In this document: positions 8,860 to 15,976 of the stretch, one piece after another
How positions within the stretch are numbered: position 1 is the first letter of the stretch
How the letters are laid out: every line of letters begins with the position of its first letter
Source: Mageeibacillus sp. UBA3708
GTDB lineage: Bacteria; Bacillota; Clostridia; Saccharofermentanales; Saccharofermentanaceae
Length of the DNA: 17,450 nucleotides
Reading direction: 5' to 3'
Assembly: GCA_002371375.1 (NCBI GenBank)
Contig: DFIB01000219.1
Location: forward strand, 1 to 17,450
The notes under the pieces: model-generated
What the model saw: the letters and a program-made list of their open reading frames with translations, nothing else
What the model was told of the DNA's origin: nothing
The model's database searches: none
Position numbers and translations under genes: made by a program

Positions 8860-8893
8860 GGGACATGAAGTCATGACTCCCGGCTTTTATAAT
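8860..8893 (+). promoter_or_regulatory. Promoter with operator-like palindrome over the -35 position
   Basis: A perfect TATAAT at 8888-8893 lies 7 bases before the ATG at 8900. The expected -35 position (about 8865-8870) is covered by the palindrome CATGAAGTCATG (8864-8875). This sits inside a wider inverted repeat, GGGA(8860-8863)...TCCC(8877-8880), with a 2-base asymmetry. No good -35 consensus is visible, which would fit a promoter controlled by a bound protein. The -10 is clear; the operator is inferred. Confidence 0.55.
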
Positions 8894-8899
8894 TAAGCC

Positions 8900-9670
8900 A
8901 TGAATGACTATCGGGAACATGAATTGTTGATCAGCTATTATAAGAGCCGGACTGATCGCCTGGTTCAGGGACGGTTCGGAATCACGCGTGGACATCCGGT
9001 TGTGTATATAACCCGTGATCCGCAGATTCCGGGTGTGGATTGTTACCACTCGCGGCGCTACAGATTGTCCTCTGCAAGAGGGCAAAAGTATGCTGCGCTT
9101 ATCATGGAATATGAGAAGAACAAACATATCCTCGATGAACTGATCGCCGCCTGGAACAGCTTATACTGTATTTCGCCGCGTGAGATAGATTATCCGCTTA
9201 CAAAGAGAAATAAGTCTATATTTACTTCCGAGTTTTTTGACAGGGCGGAGGAGATGGCAAATCCTGTGTGTATTGAGCACCCGATTGAATATAAAGGGCA
9301 CATATTGCGCTCAAAAAATGAGCTTCTCGGCTGTCAGATACTCGAAAAGCTGGGGTACGAATATAAGGTCGAGATAGCAGTCGGAAATGATCCGTATAAC
9401 ATGTTATATCCTGATTTGACATTCAAAGTGCCCGAACAGGAAAGGTGCATAGGTGTGGAGTTTAACGGTGCGCTGGACAAGATGAAAAGCGCGGAGAAAT
9501 ACCTGAGCCGTCAGAAAAACTATATCGGCTACGGCTTGATGATAAGTAAAGATGTCATCTTTGTTGATATGGCAGATCCGGGGTCTTTTTATGCAGAACT
9601 GTTTGAGACGCAGATCAAGCTCGCTGTTATGGCCGGACTGGATGATATTGTTTTCCCGAATCAGATTTGA
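8900..9670 (+). CDS. PD-(D/E)XK-nuclease-like protein, probably translated from a leaderless mRNA
   Basis: The 256-residue product resembles an uncharacterised family frequent in Clostridia that appears to have a restriction-endonuclease-like fold. The supporting pattern is HILRSKNELLGCQIL (E141), 31 residues on YPDLTF (D172), then GVEFNG (E187, with N189 in the usual Lys position), followed by a Lys/Tyr-rich helix and YGLMISKDVIFVD. The N-terminal half (about 1-90) is a charged, partly helical region with RGQKYAALIMEYEKNKHILDEL, typical of the same family. No ribosome binding site precedes ATG 8900, and a perfect -10 box ends 7 bases upstream, so the transcript probably begins at the start codon. 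No in-frame ATG follows until codon 69. No methylase or toxin partner is adjacent. Nuclease activity is an inference; the missing Lys leaves it uncertain. Confidence 0.8.
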   Translation: MNDYREHELLISYYKSRTDRLVQGRFGITRGHPVVYITRDPQIPGVDCYHSRRYRLSSARGQKYAALIMEYEKNKHILDELIAAWNSLYCISPREIDYPLTKRNKSIFTSEFFDRAEEMANPVCIEHPIEYKGHILRSKNELLGCQILEKLGYEYKVEIAVGNDPYNMLYPDLTFKVPEQERCIGVEFNGALDKMKSAEKYLSRQKNYIGYGLMISKDVIFVDMADPGSFYAELFETQIKLAVMAGLDDIVFPNQI

Positions 9671-9687
9671 GTTGGGATTTAGTTCGG

Positions 9688-9823
9688 GAAGAGTTACCTA
9701 TTTAGTTACGATTTGTTACCTCGATAAGTAACTTGCTAAGTAAATACAGAAGAATTTACTTACGTTGGCTCGAAAAGTTACTTATCTAAGTAACTCAATC
9801 GGTAACTCCATCGGTAACTCCTC
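9688..9823. repeat. Long imperfect palindrome of GTTAC/GTAAC units
   Basis: The left arm (9688-9745) and right arm (9754-9823) are complementary over nearly their whole length, around the 8-base centre 9746-9753. The pairing includes 9737-9745 with 9754-9762 (9 of 9), 9724-9735 with 9775-9786 (12 of 12), and 9688-9708 with 9803-9823 (17 of 21). A 10-base bulge lies in the right arm. Within it GTTAC occurs at 9693, 9705, 9715 and 9777, and GTAAC at 9728, 9790, 9802 and 9814, mostly 10-13 bases apart. Smaller elements are the perfect palindrome AGTTACTTA-tc-TAAGTAACT (9776-9795) and a 12-base tandem repeat ATCGGTAACTCC (9798-9809, 9810-9821). It fills most of the gap between 9670 and the ctsR promoter. 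No T run follows, so it is not a standard terminator. Confidence 0.85.
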
Positions 9824-9862
9824 TACCGTCTCCGGGGAACTCAAATTGATCGGCAACATTAA

Positions 9863-9879
9863 TGTCAAAAAAAGTCAAA
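9863..9879 (+). promoter_or_regulatory. CtsR operator 1
   Basis: TGTCAAA (9863-9869), three A bases, then AGTCAAA (9873-9879) matches the CtsR heptad direct repeat GGTCAAA-NAN-RGTCAAA at all but its first base. It lies just upstream of the -35 box of the ctsR promoter. Confidence 0.9.
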
Positions 9880-9886
9880 AACACTA

Positions 9887-9914
9887 TTGACTTTAATTAC
9901 CTCAGCGCTAAAAT
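9887..9914 (+). promoter_or_regulatory. Promoter of the ctsR operon (sigma-A type)
   Basis: TTGACT (9887-9892) and TAAAAT (9909-9914) are separated by 16 bases. Transcription would start near 9921, inside the second CtsR operator. The two operators therefore flank the promoter, which fits autorepression by CtsR and release on heat stress. Confidence 0.75.
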
Positions 9915-9919
9915 ATAAA

Positions 9920-9942
9920 TATCAAAGAAAGTCAAAGTCAAA
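9920..9942 (+). promoter_or_regulatory. CtsR operator 2, with an extra half-site
   Basis: TATCAAA (9920-9926), GAA, then AGTCAAA (9930-9936) is a CtsR direct repeat with a weaker first heptad. A third heptad AGTCAAA (9936-9942) follows, sharing one base. It covers the expected transcription start and ends against the ribosome binding site, so bound CtsR would block both. Confidence 0.82.
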
Positions 9943-9957
9943 AAGGAGGCAGTTTAC

Positions 9958-10419
9958 GTGGCACGGTTGGTCGATGTCATTGAGGAGATGATCAAGCAAC
10001 TCGTCGATGAGAATAACGGTTCCTGCACGATCAACAGGAGTCAGCTGGCGGAGAAGGCCAACTGCGTTCCTTCGCAGGTGACATATGTGCTGTCGACAAG
10101 GTTCTCGAGTGGTAACGGGTATATCGTTGAGAGCAGGCGCGGCGGCGGCGGACAGATAACTATAACCAGGGCACATTACATGACCGGCAAGGATTATCTT
10201 CACAAGATGATGGATTCGGTTGGAAATGATATGACGCAGCAGCAGGCAAAGAATCTCCTGACAAGCGCTGTATCGTACGGGGTGATCACATCGAAGGAAG
10301 CGACGCTGATCATGTCGGCTGTGTCTGACAGGGCGCTTGCCAAGGCCGAACCTGACATAAGGTCGGTAGTTAGAGCTGATATCATGAAGAACGCGATACT
10401 CGCGCTGATGATAACGTAA
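9958..10419 (+). CDS. ctsR: Transcriptional repressor CtsR
   Basis: The 153-residue protein is the class III heat-shock repressor of clp genes. The N-terminal winged helix-turn-helix (about 1-72) contains CTINRSQLAEKANCVPSQVTYVLSTRF. Its wing ends in GYIVESRRGGGG, whose Gly-rich loop and Arg61 correspond to the heat-sensing, DNA-contacting wing of Bacillus CtsR (R62). The residue after the glycines is Gln where Bacillus has Tyr. Residues about 77-150 form the helical dimerisation domain. Translation starts at GTG 9958, 8 bases after AAGGAGG (9943-9949). Two CtsR operators flank its promoter, so it is autoregulated. It is the first gene of ctsR-mcsA-mcsB-clpC, with mcsA 19 bases downstream. 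In Bacillus, arginine phosphorylation by McsB inactivates CtsR; here that step is doubtful because McsB looks inactive. Confidence 0.95.
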   Translation: MARLVDVIEEMIKQLVDENNGSCTINRSQLAEKANCVPSQVTYVLSTRFSSGNGYIVESRRGGGGQITITRAHYMTGKDYLHKMMDSVGNDMTQQQAKNLLTSAVSYGVITSKEATLIMSAVSDRALAKAEPDIRSVVRADIMKNAILALMIT

Positions 10420-10438
10420 AGGAAGTGAGGTATAACCA

Positions 10439-11017
10439 ATGAGATGTTCAAGATGCGGGAGGCAGATCCCGAACAACAATTTCACGAGGATAAACGGATC
10501 GTATTTCTGCAATGACTGTGCTGCGGATATGGGATTCTCGTTCTTCAATATGAATTTCAACTCGATGGACGGCATCAAGCAGGCTCTGAGTGCGATGGAG
10601 GAACTTGAGTTCGCCAATAACGAGATAACATGCAATAACTGCGGGATGACGCTGAGGGAGTTCGAGAATACGGGCAAGCTCGGATGTATATCGTGTTTTA
10701 ATGCTTTCGGGAATGAGATCGGCAAGAGGATGCTCAGGCTCTACGGAAGTGAGGAGTATATGGGAAGGCGGCCCGGAGAGACTATCGAATATGAATACGA
10801 TAAAGAAGATATTCAGGCACCAAAGCCGAAGACAGCGGGGAAGGAATCTGCCACCAAAGATATAACCGACAGAATAGCAAAAGCTGATTTCGGAACGCTG
10901 AGTGATGAGATGCTCAAGGATGCGCTTGATAAGGCAATTGCAAAGGAAGACTATACTCTCGCGGCAAGACTTCGTGACGAGATCAATTCACGTAAGGGGG
11001 ATGGCAATAATGGCTAA
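10439..11017 (+). CDS. mcsA: McsA, zinc-finger activator protein with UVR domain
   Basis: The 192-residue product matches McsA, the zinc-binding partner of the arginine kinase McsB and an adaptor in the ClpC system. Four CXXC pairs (C3/C6, C24/C27, C65/C68, C83/C86) form two zinc-binding modules. A charged spacer (about 115-150) leads to a C-terminal UVR motif (about 154-186), LSDEMLKDALDKAIAKEDYT then LAARLRDEI, of the kind that contacts ClpC and McsB. The ribosome binding site region is GGAAGTGAGG at 10421-10430. The last 8 bases overlap the mcsB start. All cysteines are intact, in contrast to the degenerated kinase next door, so McsA probably still binds a partner. Confidence 0.93.
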   Translation: MRCSRCGRQIPNNNFTRINGSYFCNDCAADMGFSFFNMNFNSMDGIKQALSAMEELEFANNEITCNNCGMTLREFENTGKLGCISCFNAFGNEIGKRMLRLYGSEEYMGRRPGETIEYEYDKEDIQAPKPKTAGKESATKDITDRIAKADFGTLSDEMLKDALDKAIAKEDYTLAARLRDEINSRKGDGNNG

Positions 11018-12032
11018 TGCAAAATGGTATGAGGAAGACGGCAGAAACCTCGATGTCGTATTGTCATCCAAGGCGGTGATCGTGCGTAATCTCAAAGGCT
11101 ACAAGTTCCCCGGAATGATGGATGTTAATGAGAAGGATGAAGTCATCGGCAAAGTGAAGGCTGCGCTTGCGGACTTAAATCTGGAATTGATTTCCATGGA
11201 AGGCATCGCCGGCAATACGCTGGATGACCTGACAGACAGCCAGCTTATAAGCGATTTCAATCTTGTTGAGGATTCTGAAGGCAAGGCGGTCATGACAGAC
11301 GCATCAAGAGATCTGGCGGTCATCCTCAATAATAATGATCACATCAAGATCAAGGCTCAGGCATCCGGATATACGAACAGCGTTTACAAAATGTGTGAGA
11401 ATGTAGCTGTTGAGCTTGAGAAAAAACTCGATATTGCCTTCAGCAGCAGATACGGCTATCTCGGAAGCAGTGTGTACAACACCGGTCTTGGATTCAAGCT
11501 TGTGTTCACCATTGCCATACCCGGTATAGCAAGGACAGGAGACGGGCTTGATGTGCTGACAAGGAAGGTCAAGGCGCATGACTGGAACATCTACCCGTTC
11601 ATCAAGAGCGATAAGTCGATCAAGGGCGATGTTTACATCATATCGAGTAATGCGGCACTCGGAACCGACGAGGCATCGGTGCTGATGACGGGCGATAAGC
11701 TCATACAGGATATTATCAAGATCGAATTGCTTTGCAGGGAGAACCTGAGAAAGAACAGGAATGATCTGCTGGAGAACAGCTTCTACAGATCATACGGGAT
11801 ACTGTACTATTCCAAGAGTGTGGACCCGCTGGAAGCATTGGATCTGCTGGGATGGATAAGACTTTATCACGGGTATGAGGACAGGACAGAGGTGGATATC
11901 AACTGGACTCAGATCAATACGATAACGTCACAGCTCCTGTGGCAGATATACCCCGGGAGCGTCAGCGGCAACGGACAGTCAGATGTCAAATATACGGCTG
12001 CGAGAATCGCGGCAGTACTTAAGAGAAAGTAA
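11010..12032 (+). CDS. mcsB: McsB homologue, probable arginine pseudokinase
   Basis: Position and sequence identify the 340-residue product as McsB, a phosphagen-kinase-fold protein arginine kinase. Conserved framework pieces are VVLSS (16-20), NDHIKI (109-114), YGYL (148-151), SSNAALG (212-218) and FYRSYGIL (258-265). Catalytic motifs are eroded. SSRIRLARN of B. subtilis reads SSKAVIVRN (19-27). NEEDHIRIQ reads NNNDHIKIK (107-115), losing the acidic residues. SCPTNVGTGIRAS reads SSVYNTGLGFKLV (153-165), losing the Cys and an Arg. RGIYGEGSEALGN reads YPFIKSDKSIKGD (195-207). The C-terminal phosphoarginine pocket RDIRRA reads SDVKYT (324-329). The frame is intact and homology continuous, so it is not a frameshift. 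ATG 11010 lies 9 bases after AAGGGGG; ATG 11001 directly abuts it. I infer a folded scaffold that does not phosphorylate arginine. Comparison sequences are from memory. Confidence 0.88.
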   Translation: MANAKWYEEDGRNLDVVLSSKAVIVRNLKGYKFPGMMDVNEKDEVIGKVKAALADLNLELISMEGIAGNTLDDLTDSQLISDFNLVEDSEGKAVMTDASRDLAVILNNNDHIKIKAQASGYTNSVYKMCENVAVELEKKLDIAFSSRYGYLGSSVYNTGLGFKLVFTIAIPGIARTGDGLDVLTRKVKAHDWNIYPFIKSDKSIKGDVYIISSNAALGTDEASVLMTGDKLIQDIIKIELLCRENLRKNRNDLLENSFYRSYGILYYSKSVDPLEALDLLGWIRLYHGYEDRTEVDINWTQINTITSQLLWQIYPGSVSGNGQSDVKYTAARIAAVLKRK

Positions 12033-12049
12033 TAAGGAGGATTGTATAT

Positions 12050-14719
12050 ATGGGATTAAAGTTCACCGAAGATACAGTAAAGATACTTGCCAACAGCAGG
12101 CAACTTGCGGACATCAGGGGAAGCAGGCTCGTTACGCCAAAAGAGCTTTTCGGAGGGATAGTGATCCATCCGGGTTATTCCAGAGAGCTTATGAATGAAG
12201 AGCTGGACGATATGGATGCGCTCAATGCTCTGCTGGGAATAGAGGATTTTGATGAGGATTCCGTTGAGACTGACAGGAGCATGGAGTCGCTCTGTGACGA
12301 TGCGGTCAGGACGCTGAGGATCGATTCCAGGAAGCTGATCGTGCAGTCGCAGGATTTCTCGCAGAGGATCGGCAACGGCGGAGTGATAATGCCGGAGCAT
12401 ATACTTTATAACATTCTCCAGATGCGCGGAAGCGATGACGGCGGCAATGCAATTGTGAGGGCTGCAGGCGGGAACATTTCCGAGATGCTCCAGAAGCTGA
12501 GAGTCTTTTTCAGAAATGTGGCTCAGAGAAGCAGTGGTCGCAGCGACGACGATTCATACGATGATGATGCATCACCTGATGAGAGGTACGGCGCAAGGCG
12601 TTCAGCATCATCACGCAAATCCGGCAAGGGCGGCAAGCACAAGATACTTGATGAGTTCGGCAAGGACCTGACGGCTCTTGCAAGGGAGAACAAGATAGAT
12701 CCGGTCATCGGAAGAGATCAGGAGATCAACCGTGTGATCCAGATACTTGCCCGCCGCACCAAGAATAACCCCTGCCTGATCGGTGATCCCGGCGTCGGCA
12801 AGACGGCCATCGCGGAAGGACTGGCGTACAAGATAGTCAAGGGCGAAGTTCCTGCAATCCTTAAGGATAAAGTGATCTACGAAATAGATATCGGAGGCAT
12901 GGTTGCAGGTGCCAAGTACAGAGGCGACTTCGAAGAGAGGATCAAGAACATGCTCAAAGAGGCGGTTGAAGATCCGAATATCATACTGTTCATAGACGAG
13001 CTTCACACGATAGTGGGAGCAGGCGAGAGCACAGGCGGAAGTCTTGATGCAGCCAACATGATGAAACCGATGCTGACGAAGGGAGAACTTCAGATAATCG
13101 GTGCAACGACCGTTAAGGAATACAGCAAGTTCATCGAGAAAGACGCGGCTCTTGAACGCAGATTCATGAAAGTTCAGGTCGATGAGCCGAGTGAAGAGGA
13201 TACGATTGCTATCCTTAAAGGTCTGCGTTCCAAGTATGAGGATCATCATCACATCGAGATAACTGATTCCGCAATAGAATCGGCTGTTAAGCTGTCATCC
13301 AGATATATTACAGAGAAGTTCCTGCCGGATAAGGCCATCGACCTGATCGATGAAGCTGCCGCAAGAGCAAGGGTAAGACTTACGGATACCGATGAGATCG
13401 ATACGATCAACAAAGAGATAGAAGAAATCGAGAAAGATAAGAAGGATGCTGTGGAGAAGCAGGATTTCGAGGCGGCACAGAAGTTCAAGGTCAGAGAAGA
13501 TGAGCTTAAAGATAAGCTTGCCGTGCTCAAGGGTGCTCTGGGCAATGGGGACGGTTCCTCCGGGTCAGATGCGAAGAGCAAATACATCGGAAGTATCACT
13601 GAGGATGATATATCTTCGATCTTGTCCGAGATGACGAGTATCCCCGTCACGAAGCTCACTGAATCCGATAACGAGAGGCTCAAGAATCTCGAATCAGAGC
13701 TTAGGAAGCGCGTGATCGGCCAGGACGAAGCCGTTACGGCCGTCGCGAAAGCGATCCGCAGGAGCCGCCTCGGCCTCAAAGACCCGTCAAAGCCGTCAGG
13801 TTCCTTCATATTCCTCGGTACGACCGGTGTGGGTAAGACAGAACTTGCAAAGGCTCTTGCAGAGGTGATGTTCGGTTCGGAAGATGCTCTTATCCGAGTC
13901 GATATGTCAGAGTACATGGAGAAGAACGATGTCAGCAAGCTGATTGGTGCGCCTCCGGGATATGTCGGATATGACGAGGGCGGCGGACAGCTCACGGACA
14001 AGGTGCGCTCACATCCTTACTCCGTTATTCTTTTCGATGAGATAGAGAAGGCACACCTCGACGTATTCAACACGATGCTCCAGGTCCTCGACGACGGACG
14101 TCTGACAGATTCCCACGGAAGGACTGTCGACTTCAAGAATACGATAATCATCATGACCTCCAATATCGGTGCCAAGATGCTGACGGCAGCATCAGGCAGG
14201 CGTATAGGATTCGGTACGATAAATGACAAAGACGATGATGAAGCAAGCCGTGACGGCCTTTACGGCGGTAAGAGCTATGATGAGGCAAAGGGAGTGGTCA
14301 TAGACGAACTCAAAAAGACATTTACGCCTGAGTTCATCAACCGTGTGGACGAGCTGATCTTCTTCCGCATGCTTAATCACGACTCGCTCCTTAAGATCGT
14401 TGATAATCTTATCGGCAATGTCTCCAAGAGGCTGTCCGACAAGAACATAACAATAAAGCTCACTGATCGGGCGAAGGATTTCCTTGTCGAGAAAGGCTAC
14501 GATCCGCAGTTCGGTGCGAGACCTCTGCGCCGTGCGGTTCAGTCAGTGATCGAGGACAGACTTGCCGAGTCTCTCCTGGACGGTGTCGTTCAGGAAGGCA
14601 GCACGGCGCTGTTTGATGTCGATCCGGCCCTTGAACCCAAGGATTACAAAGATGCTCCGGCATCGGCGATGATCGTCAGTGAAGCATTGACTGATGAGCA
14701 GACGGAAGAGACAGTATGA
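12050..14719 (+). CDS. clpC: ClpC-type AAA+ unfoldase of the ClpCP protease
   Basis: This 889-residue HSP100 ATPase unfolds proteins and feeds them to ClpP. In order it has a divergent N-domain (1-155), an acidic disordered linker (about 160-197), and AAA+ module 1 with Walker A GDPGVGKT (245-252) and Walker B ILFIDE (312-317). A coiled M-domain with a UVR-like segment follows (about 445-495), then AAA+ module 2 with Walker A GTTGVGKT (590-597), Walker B ILFDE (660-664) and pore loop GYVGYDEGG (637-645). IGF (719-721) is the likely ClpP-docking loop, and GARPLRR (822-828) is in the C-terminal subdomain. In the N-domain, Lys31 stands where B. subtilis ClpC has the phosphoarginine-binding E32; the second one (E106) is kept as E116. 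AAGGAGG is 9 bases before the ATG. The gene lies 17 bases after mcsB and overlaps the next gene by 26 bases. Confidence 0.96.
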   Translation: MGLKFTEDTVKILANSRQLADIRGSRLVTPKELFGGIVIHPGYSRELMNEELDDMDALNALLGIEDFDEDSVETDRSMESLCDDAVRTLRIDSRKLIVQSQDFSQRIGNGGVIMPEHILYNILQMRGSDDGGNAIVRAAGGNISEMLQKLRVFFRNVAQRSSGRSDDDSYDDDASPDERYGARRSASSRKSGKGGKHKILDEFGKDLTALARENKIDPVIGRDQEINRVIQILARRTKNNPCLIGDPGVGKTAIAEGLAYKIVKGEVPAILKDKVIYEIDIGGMVAGAKYRGDFEERIKNMLKEAVEDPNIILFIDELHTIVGAGESTGGSLDAANMMKPMLTKGELQIIGATTVKEYSKFIEKDAALERRFMKVQVDEPSEEDTIAILKGLRSKYEDHHHIEITDSAIESAVKLSSRYITEKFLPDKAIDLIDEAAARARVRLTDTDEIDTINKEIEEIEKDKKDAVEKQDFEAAQKFKVREDELKDKLAVLKGALGNGDGSSGSDAKSKYIGSITEDDISSILSEMTSIPVTKLTESDNERLKNLESELRKRVIGQDEAVTAVAKAIRRSRLGLKDPSKPSGSFIFLGTTGVGKTELAKALAEVMFGSEDALIRVDMSEYMEKNDVSKLIGAPPGYVGYDEGGGQLTDKVRSHPYSVILFDEIEKAHLDVFNTMLQVLDDGRLTDSHGRTVDFKNTIIIMTSNIGAKMLTAASGRRIGFGTINDKDDDEASRDGLYGGKSYDEAKGVVIDELKKTFTPEFINRVDELIFFRMLNHDSLLKIVDNLIGNVSKRLSDKNITIKLTDRAKDFLVEKGYDPQFGARPLRRAVQSVIEDRLAESLLDGVVQEGSTALFDVDPALEPKDYKDAPASAMIVSEALTDEQTEETV

Positions 14720-15875
14720 CATAGGGTGCGTTCCCTCGACCTTCTGGTTCAGCTTTGTGGGCTCCAATATACTGGTGCCCATAATTGCTTTGCTGGCGAA
14801 GATCAGGGTTAAGCCGGATAAGAGCTTCCTCAGTGACGAAGGTCCCATCATCGTCATAGCGAATCACGAGTCTTTCTTGGACCCGATGGTGACAGGCCGG
14901 CTGACCCATGGCCGCAAGGTCAACTTTGTCTGCGGAGAGTTCCTCTTCCGCAGGCATTTCTGGGGTCATGTATTCAAGCTCGGAGGCGCAATACCCAAGA
15001 AACAGTTTGCCGTCGACACCGTTGCGGTCAAAGCCATGATGAAAGTCATGAAGCGCGGCGGTGTCCTCGTCATATATCCGGAGGCGACGCGTCACATCGA
15101 CGGTCATACGACAGATGTTTTTGACGACGGTGTCGCCAAGCTTGCAAAGAAAGCGGGAGCCTCGATCTATGTGCAGCGCATTCACGGGGCATACATGACG
15201 ATGCCGAGGTGGAGTCCGGGCTTCAGGCTCCGCCGCGGCGGGATCACCTCGGAGTTTGTACGGGTCATAAGCAAGGCGGAGGTTGATTCACTGTCCGTGC
15301 CGGAACTTGACGCTTTGATCAAAGATTCCATAGATTATGACGAGAACAAGTGGGTTGCCGGCAAAAACCTCCGGTACGGCAGAAGAAAGCTCGCCCGCGG
15401 ACTTAATAATATCGCCTACAGATGCCTTAAATGCGGAGCATCTTTTACTCTCAAATGGGACGGGAACAACAGCATCATCTGTGACAGATGCGGTACTTCC
15501 TACGAGTACCGTCCCGACGGAACCATCAGGTATGATGATTGTACGACAGACCTCCATAGATGGACGGAGTGGGAGAAGAAGATTGTGGAAGAAGATGATG
15601 AGACGGCCCTGTCTGTGGATTGTGAGGTGTATAAAGAGGCGGATCAGTTCACCTTTGAGAAGACGGATGAGGGGATCCTGACCGTTCAGAGAGGCAGGAT
15701 AAGCTTTGCCGGAAGGACGCCTCTTGTCTTTGACACGTCAAAGCTCCGCGGAATGGTATGTAACTACGGTTCGCACTTCGAGATATATGACAGCAAAGGG
15801 GAACTTACAAGGTTCGCGGTACCGGGAGATAAAGTTCTTTTGATACAACAGATAGCAGGACTTTCACACGAATAA
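14694..15875 (+). CDS. PlsC-type 1-acylglycerol-3-phosphate acyltransferase with zinc ribbon and C-terminal extension
   Basis: Residues 1-200 match the PlsC/LPLAT acyltransferases, which acylate lysophosphatidate at the inner membrane face during phospholipid synthesis. The hydrophobic segment WFSFVGSNILVPIIALLAKI (18-37) is followed by the catalytic HX4D motif NHESFLD (H58, D63). FLFRR (83-87), GGAIPKKQ (97-104) and YPEATRH (128-134) are the acceptor-binding motifs; the usual form of the last is FPEGTR. The 393 residues exceed the usual 200-260. The extra part has a four-Cys zinc ribbon (C244/C247 and C263/C266) and a C-terminal beta-rich domain (about 300-390) ending FEIYDSKGELTRFAV, possibly PH/GRAM-like. 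ATG 14694 overlaps clpC by 26 bases with no clear ribosome binding site, so translation is probably coupled. Acyltransferase chemistry is likely; the substrate and the role of the extension are unknown. Confidence 0.85.
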   Translation: MSRRKRQYDIGCVPSTFWFSFVGSNILVPIIALLAKIRVKPDKSFLSDEGPIIVIANHESFLDPMVTGRLTHGRKVNFVCGEFLFRRHFWGHVFKLGGAIPKKQFAVDTVAVKAMMKVMKRGGVLVIYPEATRHIDGHTTDVFDDGVAKLAKKAGASIYVQRIHGAYMTMPRWSPGFRLRRGGITSEFVRVISKAEVDSLSVPELDALIKDSIDYDENKWVAGKNLRYGRRKLARGLNNIAYRCLKCGASFTLKWDGNNSIICDRCGTSYEYRPDGTIRYDDCTTDLHRWTEWEKKIVEEDDETALSVDCEVYKEADQFTFEKTDEGILTVQRGRISFAGRTPLVFDTSKLRGMVCNYGSHFEIYDSKGELTRFAVPGDKVLLIQQIAGLSHE

Positions 15876-15889
15876 GCCTATAATTACCC

Positions 15890-15918
15890 TTTAATAATAG
15901 CGTTGGAAATAGTATAAT
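15890..15918 (+). promoter_or_regulatory. Promoter of pgk-tpiA
   Basis: TATAAT at 15913-15918 has a weak -35, TTTAAT (15890-15895), 17 bases upstream. The leader of about 50 bases contains a small hairpin, AGTGC (15930-15934) with GCACT (15940-15944), before the ribosome binding site GGAG (15963-15966). No terminator for the upstream acyltransferase gene is visible, so some readthrough is possible. Confidence 0.6.
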
Positions 15919-15976
15919 ATTTGCCGTTAAGTGCAATTCGCACTGATATAAATAATTTATCAGGAGAGTGAATCCC

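Noticed and set aside
9688..9823. CRISPR array or CIRCE element
   Set aside because: The units are 5-12 bases, inverted at the centre and without unique spacers of constant length. The HrcA motif TTAGCACTC-N9-GAGTGCTAA is absent.
9922..10725. Minus-strand open frame of 267 codons over ctsR and mcsA
   Set aside because: It runs antisense through two recognisable genes and the CtsR operator; the product has no recognisable domain.
11010..12032. mcsB as a frameshifted pseudogene
   Set aside because: Homology to McsB continues from end to end in a single frame, with a good ribosome binding site and framework residues kept. The losses are confined to functional motifs.
13249..14001. Minus-strand open frame of 250 codons inside clpC
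   Set aside because: Its Ser/Leu/Ile-rich product is the antisense shadow of the conserved second half of ClpC, and no ribosome binding site supports it.
15919..15976. Riboswitch or T-box in the pgk leader
   Set aside because: The leader is only about 50 bases and holds a 5-base-pair hairpin; no known riboswitch core fits.
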